A stretch of 64,000 nt of DNA from Halomonas lysinitropha. Its GTDB lineage: Bacteria; Pseudomonadota; Gammaproteobacteria; Pseudomonadales; Halomonadaceae. Position numbers and translations under genes: made by a program. The notes beneath the pieces are model-generated. The model ran no database searches. It was not told the DNA's origin and saw only the letters and a list, made by a program, of their open reading frames with translations. The stretch lies in assembly GCF_902500215.1 (NCBI RefSeq), contig NZ_CABVOU010000016.1:62001-126000 (forward strand). Reading direction: 5' to 3'. Shown here piece after piece: positions 1-9,570 of this stretch (position 1 is the first letter of the stretch; every line of letters starts with the position of its first letter).

Positions 1-542
1 AGATAACGGCCGTCGACGATCAGCGCCGGAACGCCCATCAGTTGCATCTGGCGCATGCGGGCGTGGGCCTGGTTCACCTTGCCCTTGACGCCAAAGGAGC
101 CCAGCGCCTCCTGGGCTTCCGCCTCGCTGACGCCGTAGTTGCTGAAGAACTCGGCGATGGCATCGGGGTCGGTCAGGTCGCGGCCTTCCTCATGAATGGC
201 GTGGAAGAAGTCGTCATGCAGGTCGTCGAGAATTCCCAGTTGCTGGGCCGCGTAGAAGGCGAAGGCGTGGGTGTTCCAGTCGCCGCCCATGGTGGCCGGC
301 ATGCGCTGGAAGGCGACATCCTCGGGCTGTTCGGCAACCCAGGCGTTGAGGGGCTCCTCCAGGTTGTAACAGTGGGGACAGCCGTACCAGAAGGCCTCAG
401 TCACTTCGATACGCTCCTCCTCGACCTGGGGCTCCACCGGGTTGTCGAGCACTTCGTAGTGCTCACCCTCAACGAGGGACTGGGCGCTGGCCAGGCCCGG
501 TAGGGCGAGGCCGGCGAGGACGAGCATCAGGGGCTTGAGCAT
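1..542 (-). CDS. dsbA: Thiol:disulfide interchange protein DsbA (C-terminus cut by window edge)
   Basis: A periplasmic oxidase that donates disulfide bonds to folding proteins and is reoxidised by DsbB. Residues 1-20 form a signal peptide ending in ASA. The mature part carries the thioredoxin-fold active site CPHC (Cys55, Cys58) after FWYG. The helical insert follows, and the frame reaches GVPALIVDGRY, which holds the cis-proline loop, before the window ends. About 180 codons are visible of the roughly 210 expected. The start is the ATG at 540-542, behind a GGAGAA ribosome site. The same-strand neighbour is cytochrome c4, an arrangement also common in pseudomonads. Identification is firm; only the last helix is missing. 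Confidence 0.95.
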   Translation of the reverse strand, partial: MLKPLMLVLAGLALPGLASAQSLVEGEHYEVLDNPVEPQVEEERIEVTEAFWYGCPHCYNLEEPLNAWVAEQPEDVAFQRMPATMGGDWNTHAFAFYAAQQLGILDDLHDDFFHAIHEEGRDLTDPDAIAEFFSNYGVSEAEAQEALGSFGVKGKVNQAHARMRQMQLMGVPALIVDGRY

Positions 543-691
543 GGGGTTCTCCTTGAGTGCATCATGGTCCCGGTGCCGAGAGGCGGCACGTCGGAGCTTT
601 GATTCTTGCCCGGGAGAGGGGTTCCCCCGTAGACGCCAATGGCGGCCCTAGGCCGCCCCGACGTGCCAGCGCCTCAGGCGCCGGGTCGATC
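543..691. other. Gap between cytochrome c4 and dsbA with two small hairpins
   Basis: No gene is seen here. A perfect 7-bp inverted repeat (GGCGGCC, 641-647 and 651-657) and a 5-bp one (GCGCC, 669-673 and 677-681) lie just downstream of the cytochrome stop. Neither has a T-run on the leftward strand, so a terminator role is only possible. Confidence 0.35.
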
Positions 692-1312
692 TCAGTGCAG
701 GCCCAGCACGTAGTTGGCGACGGCTTCCATATCATCATCGCTCAGCTTGGAGGCGATGCTGCCCATCATGTTCGCCGGGTCGTTGTTGCGCGCTCCAGAG
801 GCGAAGTCCTGCAGGGTGCTCAGGGTGTACTCGGGGTGCTGGCCGGAAAGCGCCGGATAAACGGCCGTGCCGATGCCCTCGCCGGTGGGCGAATGACAGG
901 CGGCACAGGCGGGGATGCCCTTGGCCATGTCGCCGGCGCGGTACAGTTCGCGGCCACGCTCGATCAACGCCTCGCCAGTGTCGGCCTGGCCCAGCGCCGG
1001 ATCCTGCTCGGCGTAGAACTTGGCGACGTCCCAGGCATCCTGGTCGGAGAAGTTGTCTACCTGCCCGGCCATCTGGGCAACTTCTCTGCGCCCTTCTCGG
1101 ATATCCATGATCTGCTTGGCCAGGTAGGAGGCCTGCTGACCGGCCAGGTTGGGGAAGGCACCGGACGGGCTGATGCCCTGCTGGCCGTGGCAGGCGGCAC
1201 AGGGCTGCGCCATCTCCTTGCCGGCTGCTGCATCGGCATCCGCTTGAAGGTCTGCATGGGCCACGCCGACGGCGCCCACGGTGATTGCCAGGCTTGCCAG
1301 TAGATTTCTCAT
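692..1312 (-). CDS. Cytochrome c4 (dihaem, periplasmic)
   Basis: A soluble electron carrier of 206 aa that passes electrons from the bc1 complex or other donors to terminal oxidases. It has a signal peptide (1-20, AHA cleavage) and two cytochrome c domains, each with a CAACH haem-binding motif (residues 38-42 and 136-140). Candidate axial methionines follow each haem (MAG near residue 81, NMMGS near 182). Length and two-domain layout fit the cytochrome c4 family. It lies on the same strand as dsbA, 149 bp upstream of it, and diverges from engB; in related genomes engB, cytochrome c4 and dsbA are commonly adjacent. Confidence 0.93.
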   Translation of the reverse strand: MRNLLASLAITVGAVGVAHADLQADADAAAGKEMAQPCAACHGQQGISPSGAFPNLAGQQASYLAKQIMDIREGRREVAQMAGQVDNFSDQDAWDVAKFYAEQDPALGQADTGEALIERGRELYRAGDMAKGIPACAACHSPTGEGIGTAVYPALSGQHPEYTLSTLQDFASGARNNDPANMMGSIASKLSDDDMEAVANYVLGLH

Positions 1313-1442
1313 CGCTGTTCCACTTTCCCGTTACGTTGTTGGCCGGTACGTCCCCTGGGTGCCGCCCGATCCTCGAGGCCGGGTGCCCTCTGGCCGGTCG
1401 CCGCCGACGCCTTGTGGTCGGTCGCTGACGGACGGAGCACGG

Positions 1443-1451
1443 TGGTATACT
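1443..1451 (+). promoter_or_regulatory. Candidate extended -10 promoter of engB
   Basis: TGGTATACT is an extended -10 hexamer (TGn plus TATACT) about 105 bp before the engB start. There is no convincing -35. The same string precedes dapB (40981-40989). Confidence 0.4.
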
Positions 1452-1555
1452 GGAGCGCCCCGGGTCGCAGACAAAGACGCTTTATTATAACGGAACACCA
1501 GAGCCGCGGGAATGCAACCCGTGGCGCCCTCGATCAACGTCAGGACTTTCCCGCG

Positions 1556-2173
1556 ATGTCGCGACTCAACTATCAGGCCTCCCGTTTTCTCATCAGTGCC
1601 CCGACCCTGGCCAAGTGCCCGCCGGATGATGGGGCCGAGGTGGCCTTCGCCGGCCGTTCCAATGCCGGAAAGTCCAGCGCCATCAATGCCCTGACGCGGC
1701 AGAAAGCGCTGGCCCGCACCTCCAAGACGCCGGGGCGCACCCAACTGATCAACTTCTTCACGCTGGGCGACGATAGTGGCCACCGGCTGGTCGACCTGCC
1801 GGGCTACGGCTATGCCAAGGTGCCCGAGCAGGTCAAGCTGGAGTGGCAGCGTCATCTTTCCGACTATCTGCGCCGGCGCGGCTCGCTGCGCGGACTGGTG
1901 CTGGTGATGGATGTGCGCCATCCGTTGACCGAATTCGACCAGACCCTGCTCGGCTGGGCCGACGAGGCCGGTATGCCGGTACATATCCTGCTGACCAAGG
2001 CCGACAAGCTCAAGAGCGGAGCGGCTAAGAGTGCCTTGCAGCAGGTGCGCTTGCGGCTGCGCGAGTGGGAGGACCTGGTGAGCATCCAGCTCTTCTCCGC
2101 CCTCAAGAAGCAGGGCCTCGAGGAGGTGCACGAGCGCCTCGACCAGTGGCTGCTAGAGCCTAAGGAAGGATAA
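1556..2173 (+). CDS. engB: Ribosome biogenesis GTPase EngB (YihA/YsxC)
   Basis: A small essential GTPase of 205 aa involved in 50S subunit maturation. All G motifs are visible: G1 GRSNAGKSS (33-41), the G2 region KTPGRTQ (58-63), G3 DLPGYGY (80-86), G4 TKAD (147-150) and G5 SALK (181-184). The start was set at the ATG at 1556, giving [11 protein letters not shown], the usual family N-terminus; the frame is open 48 codons further upstream but that part is not conserved in character. It is monocistronic, divergent from cytochrome c4 and convergent with the yigB-like phosphatase. Confidence 0.94.
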   Translation: MSRLNYQASRFLISAPTLAKCPPDDGAEVAFAGRSNAGKSSAINALTRQKALARTSKTPGRTQLINFFTLGDDSGHRLVDLPGYGYAKVPEQVKLEWQRHLSDYLRRRGSLRGLVLVMDVRHPLTEFDQTLLGWADEAGMPVHILLTKADKLKSGAAKSALQQVRLRLREWEDLVSIQLFSALKKQGLEEVHERLDQWLLEPKEG

Positions 2174-2233
2174 AGGTTGGTCGGGGGAGACGGTATCTCC
2201 TCTCTGGCTTGCCCACGGCGCTCCTCACCGGTG

Positions 2234-2977
2234 TCAGGACTCCCCTTCCAGTTTGGTAATCAACGCCGGCAGCTCCCGCACGTGGCGCAGGCGGTATGCC
2301 CCCGCGGGGAGCTCGCCGGCATGGGGTGTATCGGCGGCAATCCAGGCCGCACGCATGCCCAGGCGTAGAGCCGGCAGCACATCCTCCTGCCAGGAATCCC
2401 CGACATGCAGTGCCCGGGAGGGCGGGGTGGCGAGGCGCGCCAGGGCGGCGAGGAAGGGGCGGGCGTCCGGCTTGGGGGCCTGGATCTCGCCAGCGGCGAT
2501 GCTGACCTGGAAATGGCGGTGCAGCGCCAGGCGATGCACCGCCAGATTGCCGTTGGTGATCGAGCCCAGACGGTAGCGGCCGCCGAGCTCGCAGAGCAGC
2601 GGTTCAACCTCGGGATGAGGCGAGACATCGATGCGCAGGGCGTGGAAGCGCGCCATGGTCGCGGCGGCCCACAGCCAGGCGGCACTGCGCGGCAGCCCGA
2701 AGGCCTCCAGCAGTTCGACGAGGGCGCGTTCACGCAGCCAGCTGAAGTCACCCCGACGCAGCGGGTACTGCTCGGCGAGGCGTTGGCGACTCTTCTGGTA
2801 GGCCGCCAGGGGGAAGCGTTCCGCGAAACAGCCGCGATGCGTTTCTCGGCGGCGCGCCAGCCAGGCGGCCAGGCTCTCGTCGAGCCAGGCGTAGTGGCCG
2901 GTCTCGGTGCGACTCATCACGCCGCGGTTGTCCCACAGGGTGTCGTCGAGATCGAAGGTGATGGCCTGCAGGGTCAT
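2234..2977 (-). CDS. yigB: HAD-family phosphatase (YigB-like)
   Basis: A haloacid dehalogenase-superfamily hydrolase of 247 aa. Motif I is DLDDT, with nucleophile Asp9 and acid/base Asp11. The cap domain follows, and motif IV is HVGDSWQEDV near residue 190. The E. coli counterpart, the last gene of the dapF-DUF484-xerC-yigB order, dephosphorylates the riboflavin intermediate 5-amino-6-(5-phosphoribitylamino)uracil and other sugar phosphates. The gene order here is identical, which supports orthology. Its ATG overlaps the xerC stop by 4 nt (ATGA), so translation is probably coupled. The exact substrate cannot be read from sequence. Confidence 0.85.
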   Translation of the reverse strand: MTLQAITFDLDDTLWDNRGVMSRTETGHYAWLDESLAAWLARRRETHRGCFAERFPLAAYQKSRQRLAEQYPLRRGDFSWLRERALVELLEAFGLPRSAAWLWAAATMARFHALRIDVSPHPEVEPLLCELGGRYRLGSITNGNLAVHRLALHRHFQVSIAAGEIQAPKPDARPFLAALARLATPPSRALHVGDSWQEDVLPALRLGMRAAWIAADTPHAGELPAGAYRLRHVRELPALITKLEGES

Positions 2978-3891
2978 GACGGCTCACCGGTATCGTCGGA
3001 GCGGCGGCGTGCTCGAGGGTGGGCCGCGTCGTAGCTCGCCGCCAGGTGCTGCCAGTCGAGCCGAGTGTAGACCTGGGTGGTGGCGAGGTCGGCATGGCCC
3101 AGTAGCTCCTGAACGGCGCGCAGGTCCTGGCTCGACTCCAGCAGATGGCTGGCGAAGGAGTGGCGCAGCCGGTGTGGATGGAGGTGCTCGGCCAGTCCCC
3201 TGACCCTGGCCAGTTCGGTGAGGCGTTTCTGGATGGCGCGATGGCCCAGCCGGGCCCCGCGGACACCGACGAACAGCGCCGATGTGTCGCGGTTGGCCAG
3301 CTGACCGCGGACGTCCTTCCAGGCGTCCAGGGCCTGTCGCGCCCGGCGGCCTACCGGTACCTGGCGGGGCTTGCCGCCCTTGCCCAGTACCCGGACACGC
3401 TGGGGCTGGAGGTCCCCGAGATCGAGCGCCGCCAGCTCGGCCAGGCGCAGACCGCTCGAATAGAAGAGCTCCAGCATCGCCTGGTCGCGACGGGCCAGGG
3501 GCGAGCCGTCATGAGGCGTGTCGAGGAAGTGGGCCAGCTGATCCACGTCCAGTGGCCGGGGCAGGTGCCTGGGTTGGCGCGGCGTCCGCACCAGCGGCAC
3601 CGGGTTGTGGCGGAGCCGGCCGACCTCTACCAGGTGTCGGGCGAAGCCCGAGATGGCCGCTCGCCGGCGGGCCAGGCTGCGGGGAGCCTGCCCCCGCATA
3701 CGTTCGCTGCCCAGGAAACGGCGTAGCAGGGCAGCATCCAGCCGGGACCAGTCGTCGACGGCCTCGGCTTCGAGGAAGGCCAACAGGGCCGCCAGGTCAT
3801 GCCGGTAGGCGCTCACCGTGGCCGGACTGGCGGTGCGCGCCAGTCCGGCCAGGAAGGCCTCCACCTCTCGCTCCATCGCGCGACCTGTCAC
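2974..3891 (-). CDS. xerC: Site-specific tyrosine recombinase XerC
   Basis: XerC acts with XerD at dif to resolve chromosome dimers at FtsK-activated division sites. An N-terminal SAM-like core-binding domain (about 6-95) precedes the catalytic domain. Catalytic residues are Arg149 (SSGLRLAEL), Lys171 (GKGGK), His240 and Arg243 (HPHRLRHSF), His266 (LLGHADL) and Tyr275 (TTQVYT), matching the positions in E. coli XerC almost one for one. The annotated start is a GTG at 3891 overlapping the DUF484 stop (GTGA). An ATG five codons later (3876), with AGG in front, is an equally reasonable start. It belongs to the argH-to-yigB unit. Confidence 0.95.
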   Translation of the reverse strand: MTGRAMEREVEAFLAGLARTASPATVSAYRHDLAALLAFLEAEAVDDWSRLDAALLRRFLGSERMRGQAPRSLARRRAAISGFARHLVEVGRLRHNPVPLVRTPRQPRHLPRPLDVDQLAHFLDTPHDGSPLARRDQAMLELFYSSGLRLAELAALDLGDLQPQRVRVLGKGGKPRQVPVGRRARQALDAWKDVRGQLANRDTSALFVGVRGARLGHRAIQKRLTELARVRGLAEHLHPHRLRHSFASHLLESSQDLRAVQELLGHADLATTQVYTRLDWQHLAASYDAAHPRARRRSDDTGEPS

Positions 3892-4604
3892 GAAGAGGCC
3901 GGGGCCTGGCGCACCAGCAGCCGTGCGACTACCTCGCCCACATATTCCGTGAACAGGGTATCCATGCTGGCGCGGAAATGGTCCGGGTCGTGGCTTGCCA
4001 GCACCAGATAGCCCAGCGGCTCGCCCAGGGCCAGTCGTGACAGGGCGCAGGAGCCGGCCTTGTCGGGAGCCGGCACGTGGGGCAGCAGGCGCTTCCAGTC
4101 AGTCGGCGTCAGTCGCGTGCAGCGGCTGTTGCGGCCATCGAGGAGGGCAGCCAGGCGCTGGCCAGCATGGTCGTCGAGGACCTGGCGAGGGGCCTGGGGC
4201 GGTAGAGGCTCGGCATCGGTCAGACTGGCCGGGCACCACAGCGCCACCGCCGGGGTATGGAAGCGTTCGGCGAGCTGGGTGGCCAGTGCCTGGCCCAGGG
4301 CGTCGTTGTCCTCGGCCTCGAGCAGCGCCAGCACCAGCTCACGAGTGCGGCGATACTGGGCCTCGTTGTGGCGGGCCGACTCCAGCAGCTGTTCCAGGCG
4401 CCATTCGGCCTGCTCGGCACGGGAACGCAGGTCATGGACCAGGCGCTCGAGTAGCGAGGTGGTGCCGCGGGCCTCCGGATGCGGCACCTTGAGCTGCTGC
4501 AGCAGGCCCTCGCGCCCGACGAAGAAGTCCGGGTGACAGGCCAGCCACTGGGCCACCCGATCGGGGTCGAGGGTCTTGCGCGGGTCAGGGACGGCTCGGG
4601 TCAT
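3888..4604 (-). CDS. DUF484 family protein
   Basis: A protein of 238 aa of the family found between dapF and xerC in many gammaproteobacteria (E. coli YigA). It opens with DPDRVAQWLACHPDFF, typical of the family, continues with a coiled-coil segment rich in Arg, Glu and Leu (about 40-80), then a GAF-like C-terminal region. The biochemical role is not known. The start is the ATG at 4604, preceded by GAGGAGAAG. It overlaps xerC by 4 nt and follows dapF by 29 nt. Confidence 0.88.
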   Translation of the reverse strand: MTRAVPDPRKTLDPDRVAQWLACHPDFFVGREGLLQQLKVPHPEARGTTSLLERLVHDLRSRAEQAEWRLEQLLESARHNEAQYRRTRELVLALLEAEDNDALGQALATQLAERFHTPAVALWCPASLTDAEPLPPQAPRQVLDDHAGQRLAALLDGRNSRCTRLTPTDWKRLLPHVPAPDKAGSCALSRLALGEPLGYLVLASHDPDHFRASMDTLFTEYVGEVVARLLVRQAPASS

Positions 4605-4633
4605 GGGAGCTTCTCCTCTGGTGTCGGGGCGGC

Positions 4634-5467
4634 TCAGTTCAGGATGACGCGGCCGTCGAAGACGCACTCGGCGGGACCGGTCATGATCAGGGGGGCGTCG
4701 CCGCCGGCCCAGTCGATACGCAGGTCACCGCCGCGCAGGTGCACGGTGACCGGGCTCGAGAGCAGCCCCTGGCGGATACCGCTGGCCACCGCGGCGCAGG
4801 CGCCGGTGCCGCAGGCCAGGGTTTCGCCGCTGCCGCGTTCATACACTCGCAGGCGGATCTCGTGAGGCGTCACCACCTGCATGAAGCCCACATTGACCCG
4901 CCGAGGGAAGCGTGGGTGAGCCTCGAGAGCCGGCCCCAGGCGCTCGACGGGGGCCACGTCGACGTCGTCGACGCGCAGTACCGCATGGGGGTTGCCCATC
5001 GAGACCACGCCCACTTCGAGGCGTTCGCCGTCTACCTCCAGCGGATGGAGCATTCGGTCCTCGGCGGCCTCGAAGGGCAGGGCCTCGGGCGCGAAGCGCG
5101 GTGCGCCCATGTCGACGCGGACCCCGCCGCCGTCTTCGACCACCAGGGTCAGCGGGCCGCCCGAGGTCTCGACTCGAATCTCGTGCTTGTGGGTCAGGCG
5201 CTGGTCGCGCACGAAGCGGGCGAAGCAGCGGGCACCGTTGCCGCAGTTCTCCACCTCGCTGCCGTCGGCGTTGTAGATGCGGTAGCGGAAGTCCATTTCC
5301 GGATCCCGCGGCGGCTCGACGACCAGGAGCTGGTCGAAGCCCACGCCGAAGCGGCGGTCGGCCAGCCGGCGGATCTGGTCGTCGGCCAGGCGAGCCCGCT
5401 GGGTGACCAGGTCGACCACCATGAAGTCGTTGCCCAGCCCCTGCATCTTGGTGAAGTGCAGCAGCAT
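4634..5467 (-). CDS. dapF: Diaminopimelate epimerase
   Basis: Interconverts LL- and meso-diaminopimelate in the cytoplasm, supplying peptidoglycan and lysine. At 277 aa it is of normal length. The two catalytic cysteines are Cys75 (ENCGNGARC) and Cys219 (LACGTGAC), the pair that forms the proton-shuttling active site. The N-terminus [15 protein letters not shown] is the standard family start. The ATG overlaps the lysA stop by one base (TGATG), so it is translationally coupled to the enzyme that consumes its product. Confidence 0.97.
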   Translation of the reverse strand: MLLHFTKMQGLGNDFMVVDLVTQRARLADDQIRRLADRRFGVGFDQLLVVEPPRDPEMDFRYRIYNADGSEVENCGNGARCFARFVRDQRLTHKHEIRVETSGGPLTLVVEDGGGVRVDMGAPRFAPEALPFEAAEDRMLHPLEVDGERLEVGVVSMGNPHAVLRVDDVDVAPVERLGPALEAHPRFPRRVNVGFMQVVTPHEIRLRVYERGSGETLACGTGACAAVASGIRQGLLSSPVTVHLRGGDLRIDWAGGDAPLIMTGPAECVFDGRVILN

Positions 5468-6747
5468 CAGCGTACCTCTCCGCGATCGTCGGGCAGCAGC
5501 GACTCGCCCGCCCACAGGTCTGCCAGCCTTTCGCGGCGCCGCACCAGGTGGGCCTGGTCGCCGTCGACCATCACCTCGGCGGGGCGCGGGCGGCTGTTGT
5601 AGTTCGAGGCCATCGCGAAGCCGTAGGCGCCAGCGGAGCGCACCGCCAGCAGGTCGCCGGCGGCGATGGCGAGCGCGCGGTCCTTGCCCAGGAAATCGCC
5701 GGTCTCGCAGACCGGGCCGACCACGTCATAGGTGGCGGTGTCGCGCGGCTTGCGGGTATCGACCGCCAGGATCGTCTGCCACGCCTGGTAGAGGGCGGGA
5801 CGGATCAGGTCGTTCATGCCCGCATCAACGATGGCGAAATTCTTTGTCTCTCCGGGCTTGAGGTATTCGACCCGGGTCAACAGGACCCCGGCATTGGCGG
5901 CGATGGAGCGGCCCGGCTCGAAGAGCAGGGTCAGGCGCTCGCTGCCTTCCCAGCGGGAGAGACGCTCGATCAGGGCGGTGGCATAGTCGAAGGGCGCCGG
6001 CGGGTGCTCGTCGCGGTAGGGCACGCCAAGCCCGCCGCCCAGGTCCAGGTGCGCCACCTCGATGCCGCGCTCGCGCAGGCGCTCGAGCAGGGCCAGCAGG
6101 CGGTCCAGGGCGTCGAGGAAGGGCGCGAGTTCGGTGAGCTGGGAGCCGATATGGCAGTCCAGGCCGGTGACGGCGACGTGGGGCAGCTTGGCGGCCAGCT
6201 CGTAGACGGCCAGCGCCTCGTCCACCGGGATGCCGAACTTGTTGTCCTTGAGCCCGGTGGAGATATAGGGGTGCGTGCCGGCGTCCACATCCGGATTGAC
6301 CCGCAGCGACACCGGGGCGATCTTGCCGACTCGGCCGGCCACGGCGTCGAGACGCTCCAGTTCGGGGCGCGATTCGACGTTGAAGCACTTGATGCCTACC
6401 TCCAGCGCCCGGGCCATCTCGGTCTCCTGCTTGGCGACGCCGGAAAAGACGACCTTGGCCGGCTCGCCACCGGCGGCCAGCACCCGCTCCAGCTCGCCCA
6501 CGGAGACGATGTCGAAGCCGGCACCGAGCCTTGCCAGCAGCCCCAGCACCGCCAGGTTGCTGTTGGCCTTCACCGCATAGCAGATCAGATGCGGGTGGCT
6601 GCCCAGTGCCTCGGTGTAGGCGCGAAAGTGGCGTGCCAGGGTCGCGCGTGAGTAGACGTAGCACGGGGTACCGAATTCGTCGGCGATGCGGGTGAGTGGC
6701 ATGTCCTCGCCGTAAAGGACGCCGTCGCGGTATTCGAAATGATCCAT
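5467..6747 (-). CDS. lysA: Diaminopimelate decarboxylase
   Basis: A PLP enzyme of 426 aa for the last step of lysine synthesis, converting meso-diaminopimelate to L-lysine. It is a fold-type III (alanine-racemase-like) protein with Lys60 in YAVKANSN forming the Schiff base, then [13 protein letters not shown], an EPGRSI phosphate-binding stretch, and CETGDFLG near residue 350 at the active site. It lies 3 nt after lptM and overlaps dapF by one base. Pairing with dapF and argH in one transcription unit links lysine and arginine synthesis. Confidence 0.97.
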   Translation of the reverse strand: MDHFEYRDGVLYGEDMPLTRIADEFGTPCYVYSRATLARHFRAYTEALGSHPHLICYAVKANSNLAVLGLLARLGAGFDIVSVGELERVLAAGGEPAKVVFSGVAKQETEMARALEVGIKCFNVESRPELERLDAVAGRVGKIAPVSLRVNPDVDAGTHPYISTGLKDNKFGIPVDEALAVYELAAKLPHVAVTGLDCHIGSQLTELAPFLDALDRLLALLERLRERGIEVAHLDLGGGLGVPYRDEHPPAPFDYATALIERLSRWEGSERLTLLFEPGRSIAANAGVLLTRVEYLKPGETKNFAIVDAGMNDLIRPALYQAWQTILAVDTRKPRDTATYDVVGPVCETGDFLGKDRALAIAAGDLLAVRSAGAYGFAMASNYNSRPRPAEVMVDGDQAHLVRRRERLADLWAGESLLPDDRGEVR

Positions 6748-6750
6748 GCC

Positions 6751-6945
6751 TTAGCTCTCGTCGTCTTGGGCGGTATCGTCGTCCGGTTGGGCCGCGTCCT
6801 CGTCCGACGCTTCCTGCTGGCCGGCAGGGTCGTAGCGTTCGGCGGCGGCCTCATCGCCGGGCAGGTAGAGCGGTCCCTTCTGGCCGCAGCCGGCCAGGGC
6901 CAGTCCTAGTCCCAAGGCAAGGATAAGCGGAGCGAGGTGACGCAT
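6751..6945 (-). CDS. lptM: LptM (YifL) small lipoprotein
   Basis: A 64-aa outer-membrane lipoprotein. The signal sequence ends in the lipobox LALAGC with the lipidated Cys20, followed at once by GQKGPLYLP, the hallmark of the family. The rest is a short acidic tail. In E. coli, LptM assists correct disulfide formation in the LPS translocon LptD/LptE. The ATG overlaps the argH stop by one base (TGATG) and lysA follows after 3 nt, the position this gene holds in many relatives. Confidence 0.9.
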   Translation of the reverse strand: MRHLAPLILALGLGLALAGCGQKGPLYLPGDEAAAERYDPAGQQEASDEDAAQPDDDTAQDDES

Positions 6946-8363
6946 CAGACCGGGTCCGTCAGGGTCGCGAGGGCATCCCGCGCCCGCTGGGCAGCGGCGC
7001 GCACCTGGTCCGGGGCAGTGCCGCCGATATGGTTGCGAGCGGCCACCGAGCCCTCCAGGGTCAGCACGTCGAAGACGTCCGCCTCGATGGTAGCCGAGAA
7101 CTGGCGAAGTTCCTCGAGGGTCATCTCGGAGAGGTCCTTGCCCTCGCGCAGGCCGAAGGCCACGGACTGGCCGACGATCTCGTGGGCGTCGCGGAAGGCT
7201 ACGCCCTTGCGCACCAGGTAGTCGGCAAGGTCGGTGGCGGTGGAGAAGCCGCGGCGGGCGGCTTCGGTCATGCTCGTCTTCCTGGGCTCGATGGCCGGCA
7301 CCATGTCGGCGAAGGCACGCAGGCAGCCCTTGACGGTATCCAGGGTGTCGAACAGCGGCTCCTTGTCCTCCTGGTTGTCCTTGTTGTAGGCCAGCGGCTG
7401 GGACTTCATCAGGGTCAGCAGGCCGATCAGGTGGCCGTAGACGCGACCGGTCTTGCCGCGCACCAGTTCCGGCACGTCCGGGTTCTTCTTCTGCGGCATG
7501 ATCGAGGAGCCGGTGCAGAAGCGGTCGGGCAGGTCGACGAAGGCGAACTGGGCGCTGGTCCACAGCACCAGCTCCTCGCTCATGCGCGACAGGTGCATCA
7601 GCAGGATGCTGGAGAACGCCGTGAACTCGATGGCAAAGTCGCGATCGCTCACGGCGTCCAGGGAGTTTTCCGCGGGTCGCTCGAAGCCTAGCAGTTCGGC
7701 GGTGACATGGCGGTCGATGGGATAGGTGGTACCGGCCAGTGCCGCCGCACCCAGCGGCATCACGTTGACCCGTCGGCGGCAGTCCAGCAGGCGTTCATGG
7801 TCGCGGGCGATCATTTCCTGCCAGGCCAGCAGGTGGTGGCCGAAGGTGACAGGCTGAGCGGTCTGCAGGTGGGTGAATCCGGGCATGATGGTATCGGCTT
7901 CGCGATCGGCCAGCGTGATCAGCCCCTCGCGCAGGCGCGCCAGCTCGGCGCTGACCTTGTCGATTTCGTCGCGCAGGAAGAGGCGGATGTCGGTGGCCAC
8001 CTGGTCGTTGCGCGAGCGGCCGGTATGCAGCTTCTTGCCGGTGATGCCGATCTTCTCGGTAAGACGCGCCTCGATGTTCATATGCACGTCCTCGAGGGCC
8101 ACAGACCACTCGAAGGTGCCAGCCTCGATCTCGCCGCGAATCTCGGCGAGCCCCTCGATGATGGCGTCTCGCTCCTCGTCGGTGAGCACCTCGACCCGGG
8201 CCAGCATGGTGGCATGAGCGATGGATCCCTGGATGTCGTGGAGGGCGAGACGCTGGTCGAAGTCGACCGAAGCAGTGAAGCGTTCGACGAAGGCGTCGGT
8301 GGGCTCGCTGAAGCGGCCGCCCCAGGACTGGTTGGTGCCGGGGCTGGGTGAACTAGGGCTCAT
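6945..8363 (-). CDS. argH: Argininosuccinate lyase
   Basis: The final arginine-biosynthesis enzyme, splitting argininosuccinate into arginine and fumarate. At 472 aa it fits the fumarase/aspartase superfamily tetramer. Landmarks are the N-terminal [10 protein letters not shown], the [13 protein letters not shown] stretch near residue 110, and the signature loop [12 protein letters not shown] near residue 285 containing the catalytic serine region. It is the first gene of the leftward argH-lptM-lysA-dapF-DUF484-xerC-yigB unit. Confidence 0.97.
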   Translation of the reverse strand: MSPSSPSPGTNQSWGGRFSEPTDAFVERFTASVDFDQRLALHDIQGSIAHATMLARVEVLTDEERDAIIEGLAEIRGEIEAGTFEWSVALEDVHMNIEARLTEKIGITGKKLHTGRSRNDQVATDIRLFLRDEIDKVSAELARLREGLITLADREADTIMPGFTHLQTAQPVTFGHHLLAWQEMIARDHERLLDCRRRVNVMPLGAAALAGTTYPIDRHVTAELLGFERPAENSLDAVSDRDFAIEFTAFSSILLMHLSRMSEELVLWTSAQFAFVDLPDRFCTGSSIMPQKKNPDVPELVRGKTGRVYGHLIGLLTLMKSQPLAYNKDNQEDKEPLFDTLDTVKGCLRAFADMVPAIEPRKTSMTEAARRGFSTATDLADYLVRKGVAFRDAHEIVGQSVAFGLREGKDLSEMTLEELRQFSATIEADVFDVLTLEGSVAARNHIGGTAPDQVRAAAQRARDALATLTDPV

Positions 8364-8523
8364 CGGGGCTGGGCATCCTGACTAGACGATTGCGATGGGT
8401 GACGGTCGGAGGACCGGTCGCAGCGCCGCCGGGGCGGTGCTGCCTTGACATGGCGGAAAGTGTACCAGAGTCCATGCGGCTGGCGAGGGGCGGCAGTGGA
8501 TGGTCACCGTGGGACGACGCGAT

Positions 8524-8552
8524 TTTTCCTGCTCCGCGCGGTGCTTTATGAT
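8524..8552 (+). promoter_or_regulatory. Weak promoter candidate for hemC
   Basis: TTTTCC, a 17-bp spacer, and TATGAT lie about 77 bp before the hemC start in the argH-hemC divergent region. The -10 is good and the -35 poor. Confidence 0.3.
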
Positions 8553-8628
8553 GAAGGGTATCCATATCATCACCGGGGTGCCGGCACATGGTGCGCCAAC
8601 GGCAGTCAACCCGGTACGGGAGAACCAC

Positions 8629-9570
8629 GTGCAAGCCATCAATACCCTGCGAATCGCCACCCGCAAGAGTCAACTGGCCATGTGGCAGGCCGAGCATGTC
8701 CGCGACCGACTGATGGCCGCCCATCCCGGCCTGAAGGTGGAGCTGGTGGCCATGTCCACTCGCGGCGACAAGATCCTCGACACGCCGTTGGCCAAGGTCG
8801 GCGGCAAGGGGCTCTTCGTCAAGGAGCTGGAGGAGGCGATGCTCGACGGCCGCGCCGATATCGCCGTGCACTCCATGAAAGATGTGCCCATGCACTTTCC
8901 CGAGAGCCTGGGGCTCTCGGTGATCCTCGAGGGCGCCGAGCCCACCGATGCCTTCATCTCCAACCACTACGCCTCTCTGGACGAGCTGCCCGAGGGCGCA
9001 CGCATCGGCACGTCGAGTCTGCGTCGCGGCCTGCAGATGCGCGAGGCACGTCCCGACTTCGAGGTCCTGAGCCTGCGTGGCAACGTCCAGACCCGCCTGG
9101 GCAAGCTCGATGACGGCGAGTTCGATGCCATCCTGCTGGCCACCTCCGGTCTCCGCCGGCTGGGGCTCGATGACCGCATCACCATGGAATTGCCCCCCGA
9201 GGTTTGCCTGCCGGCCTGCGGCCAGGGCGCTCTGGGTATCGAGTGTCGCCTGCACGACCCCGAACTGCTTGCGCTGCTCACTCCCCTGGACGATGCGCCC
9301 ACCGCGACCCGCGTGCGCGCCGAGCGCGCCATGAATACCCGGCTGGAGGGTGGCTGCCAGGTACCCATCGGCGGTCACGCAGTGTTCGAGGATGACGGTC
9401 AGACCCTGTGGCTGCGTGCCCTGGTGGGCAATCCGGAAGGTACCCGGGTACTGCGCGCGGAAGGACGAGGCTCCCTGCATGAGCCGGAGGCCCTGGGGAT
9501 TCGCGTCGCCGAGGAGTTGCTCGACCAGGGCGCCGGCGAGATTCTCGCCGAGGTCTACGGCGCCGTCTGA
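8629..9570 (+). CDS. hemC: Porphobilinogen deaminase (hydroxymethylbilane synthase)
   Basis: Polymerises four porphobilinogens into hydroxymethylbilane. At 313 aa, with a GTG start behind CGGGAG, the N-terminus reads [17 protein letters not shown]. The dipyrromethane cofactor attaches to Cys243 (GGCQVPIGG), and the arginine-rich TSSLRRGLQ substrate site is present. The frame extends upstream without a conserved start. The stop overlaps the hemD start by one base. First gene of the tetrapyrrole operon hemCDXY. Confidence 0.97.
   Translation: MQAINTLRIATRKSQLAMWQAEHVRDRLMAAHPGLKVELVAMSTRGDKILDTPLAKVGGKGLFVKELEEAMLDGRADIAVHSMKDVPMHFPESLGLSVILEGAEPTDAFISNHYASLDELPEGARIGTSSLRRGLQMREARPDFEVLSLRGNVQTRLGKLDDGEFDAILLATSGLRRLGLDDRITMELPPEVCLPACGQGALGIECRLHDPELLALLTPLDDAPTATRVRAERAMNTRLEGGCQVPIGGHAVFEDDGQTLWLRALVGNPEGTRVLRAEGRGSLHEPEALGIRVAEELLDQGAGEILAEVYGAV

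Noticed and set aside
2184..2215. Terminator between engB and yigB
   Set aside because: Only a short GGAGA/TCTCC pairing without T-run.
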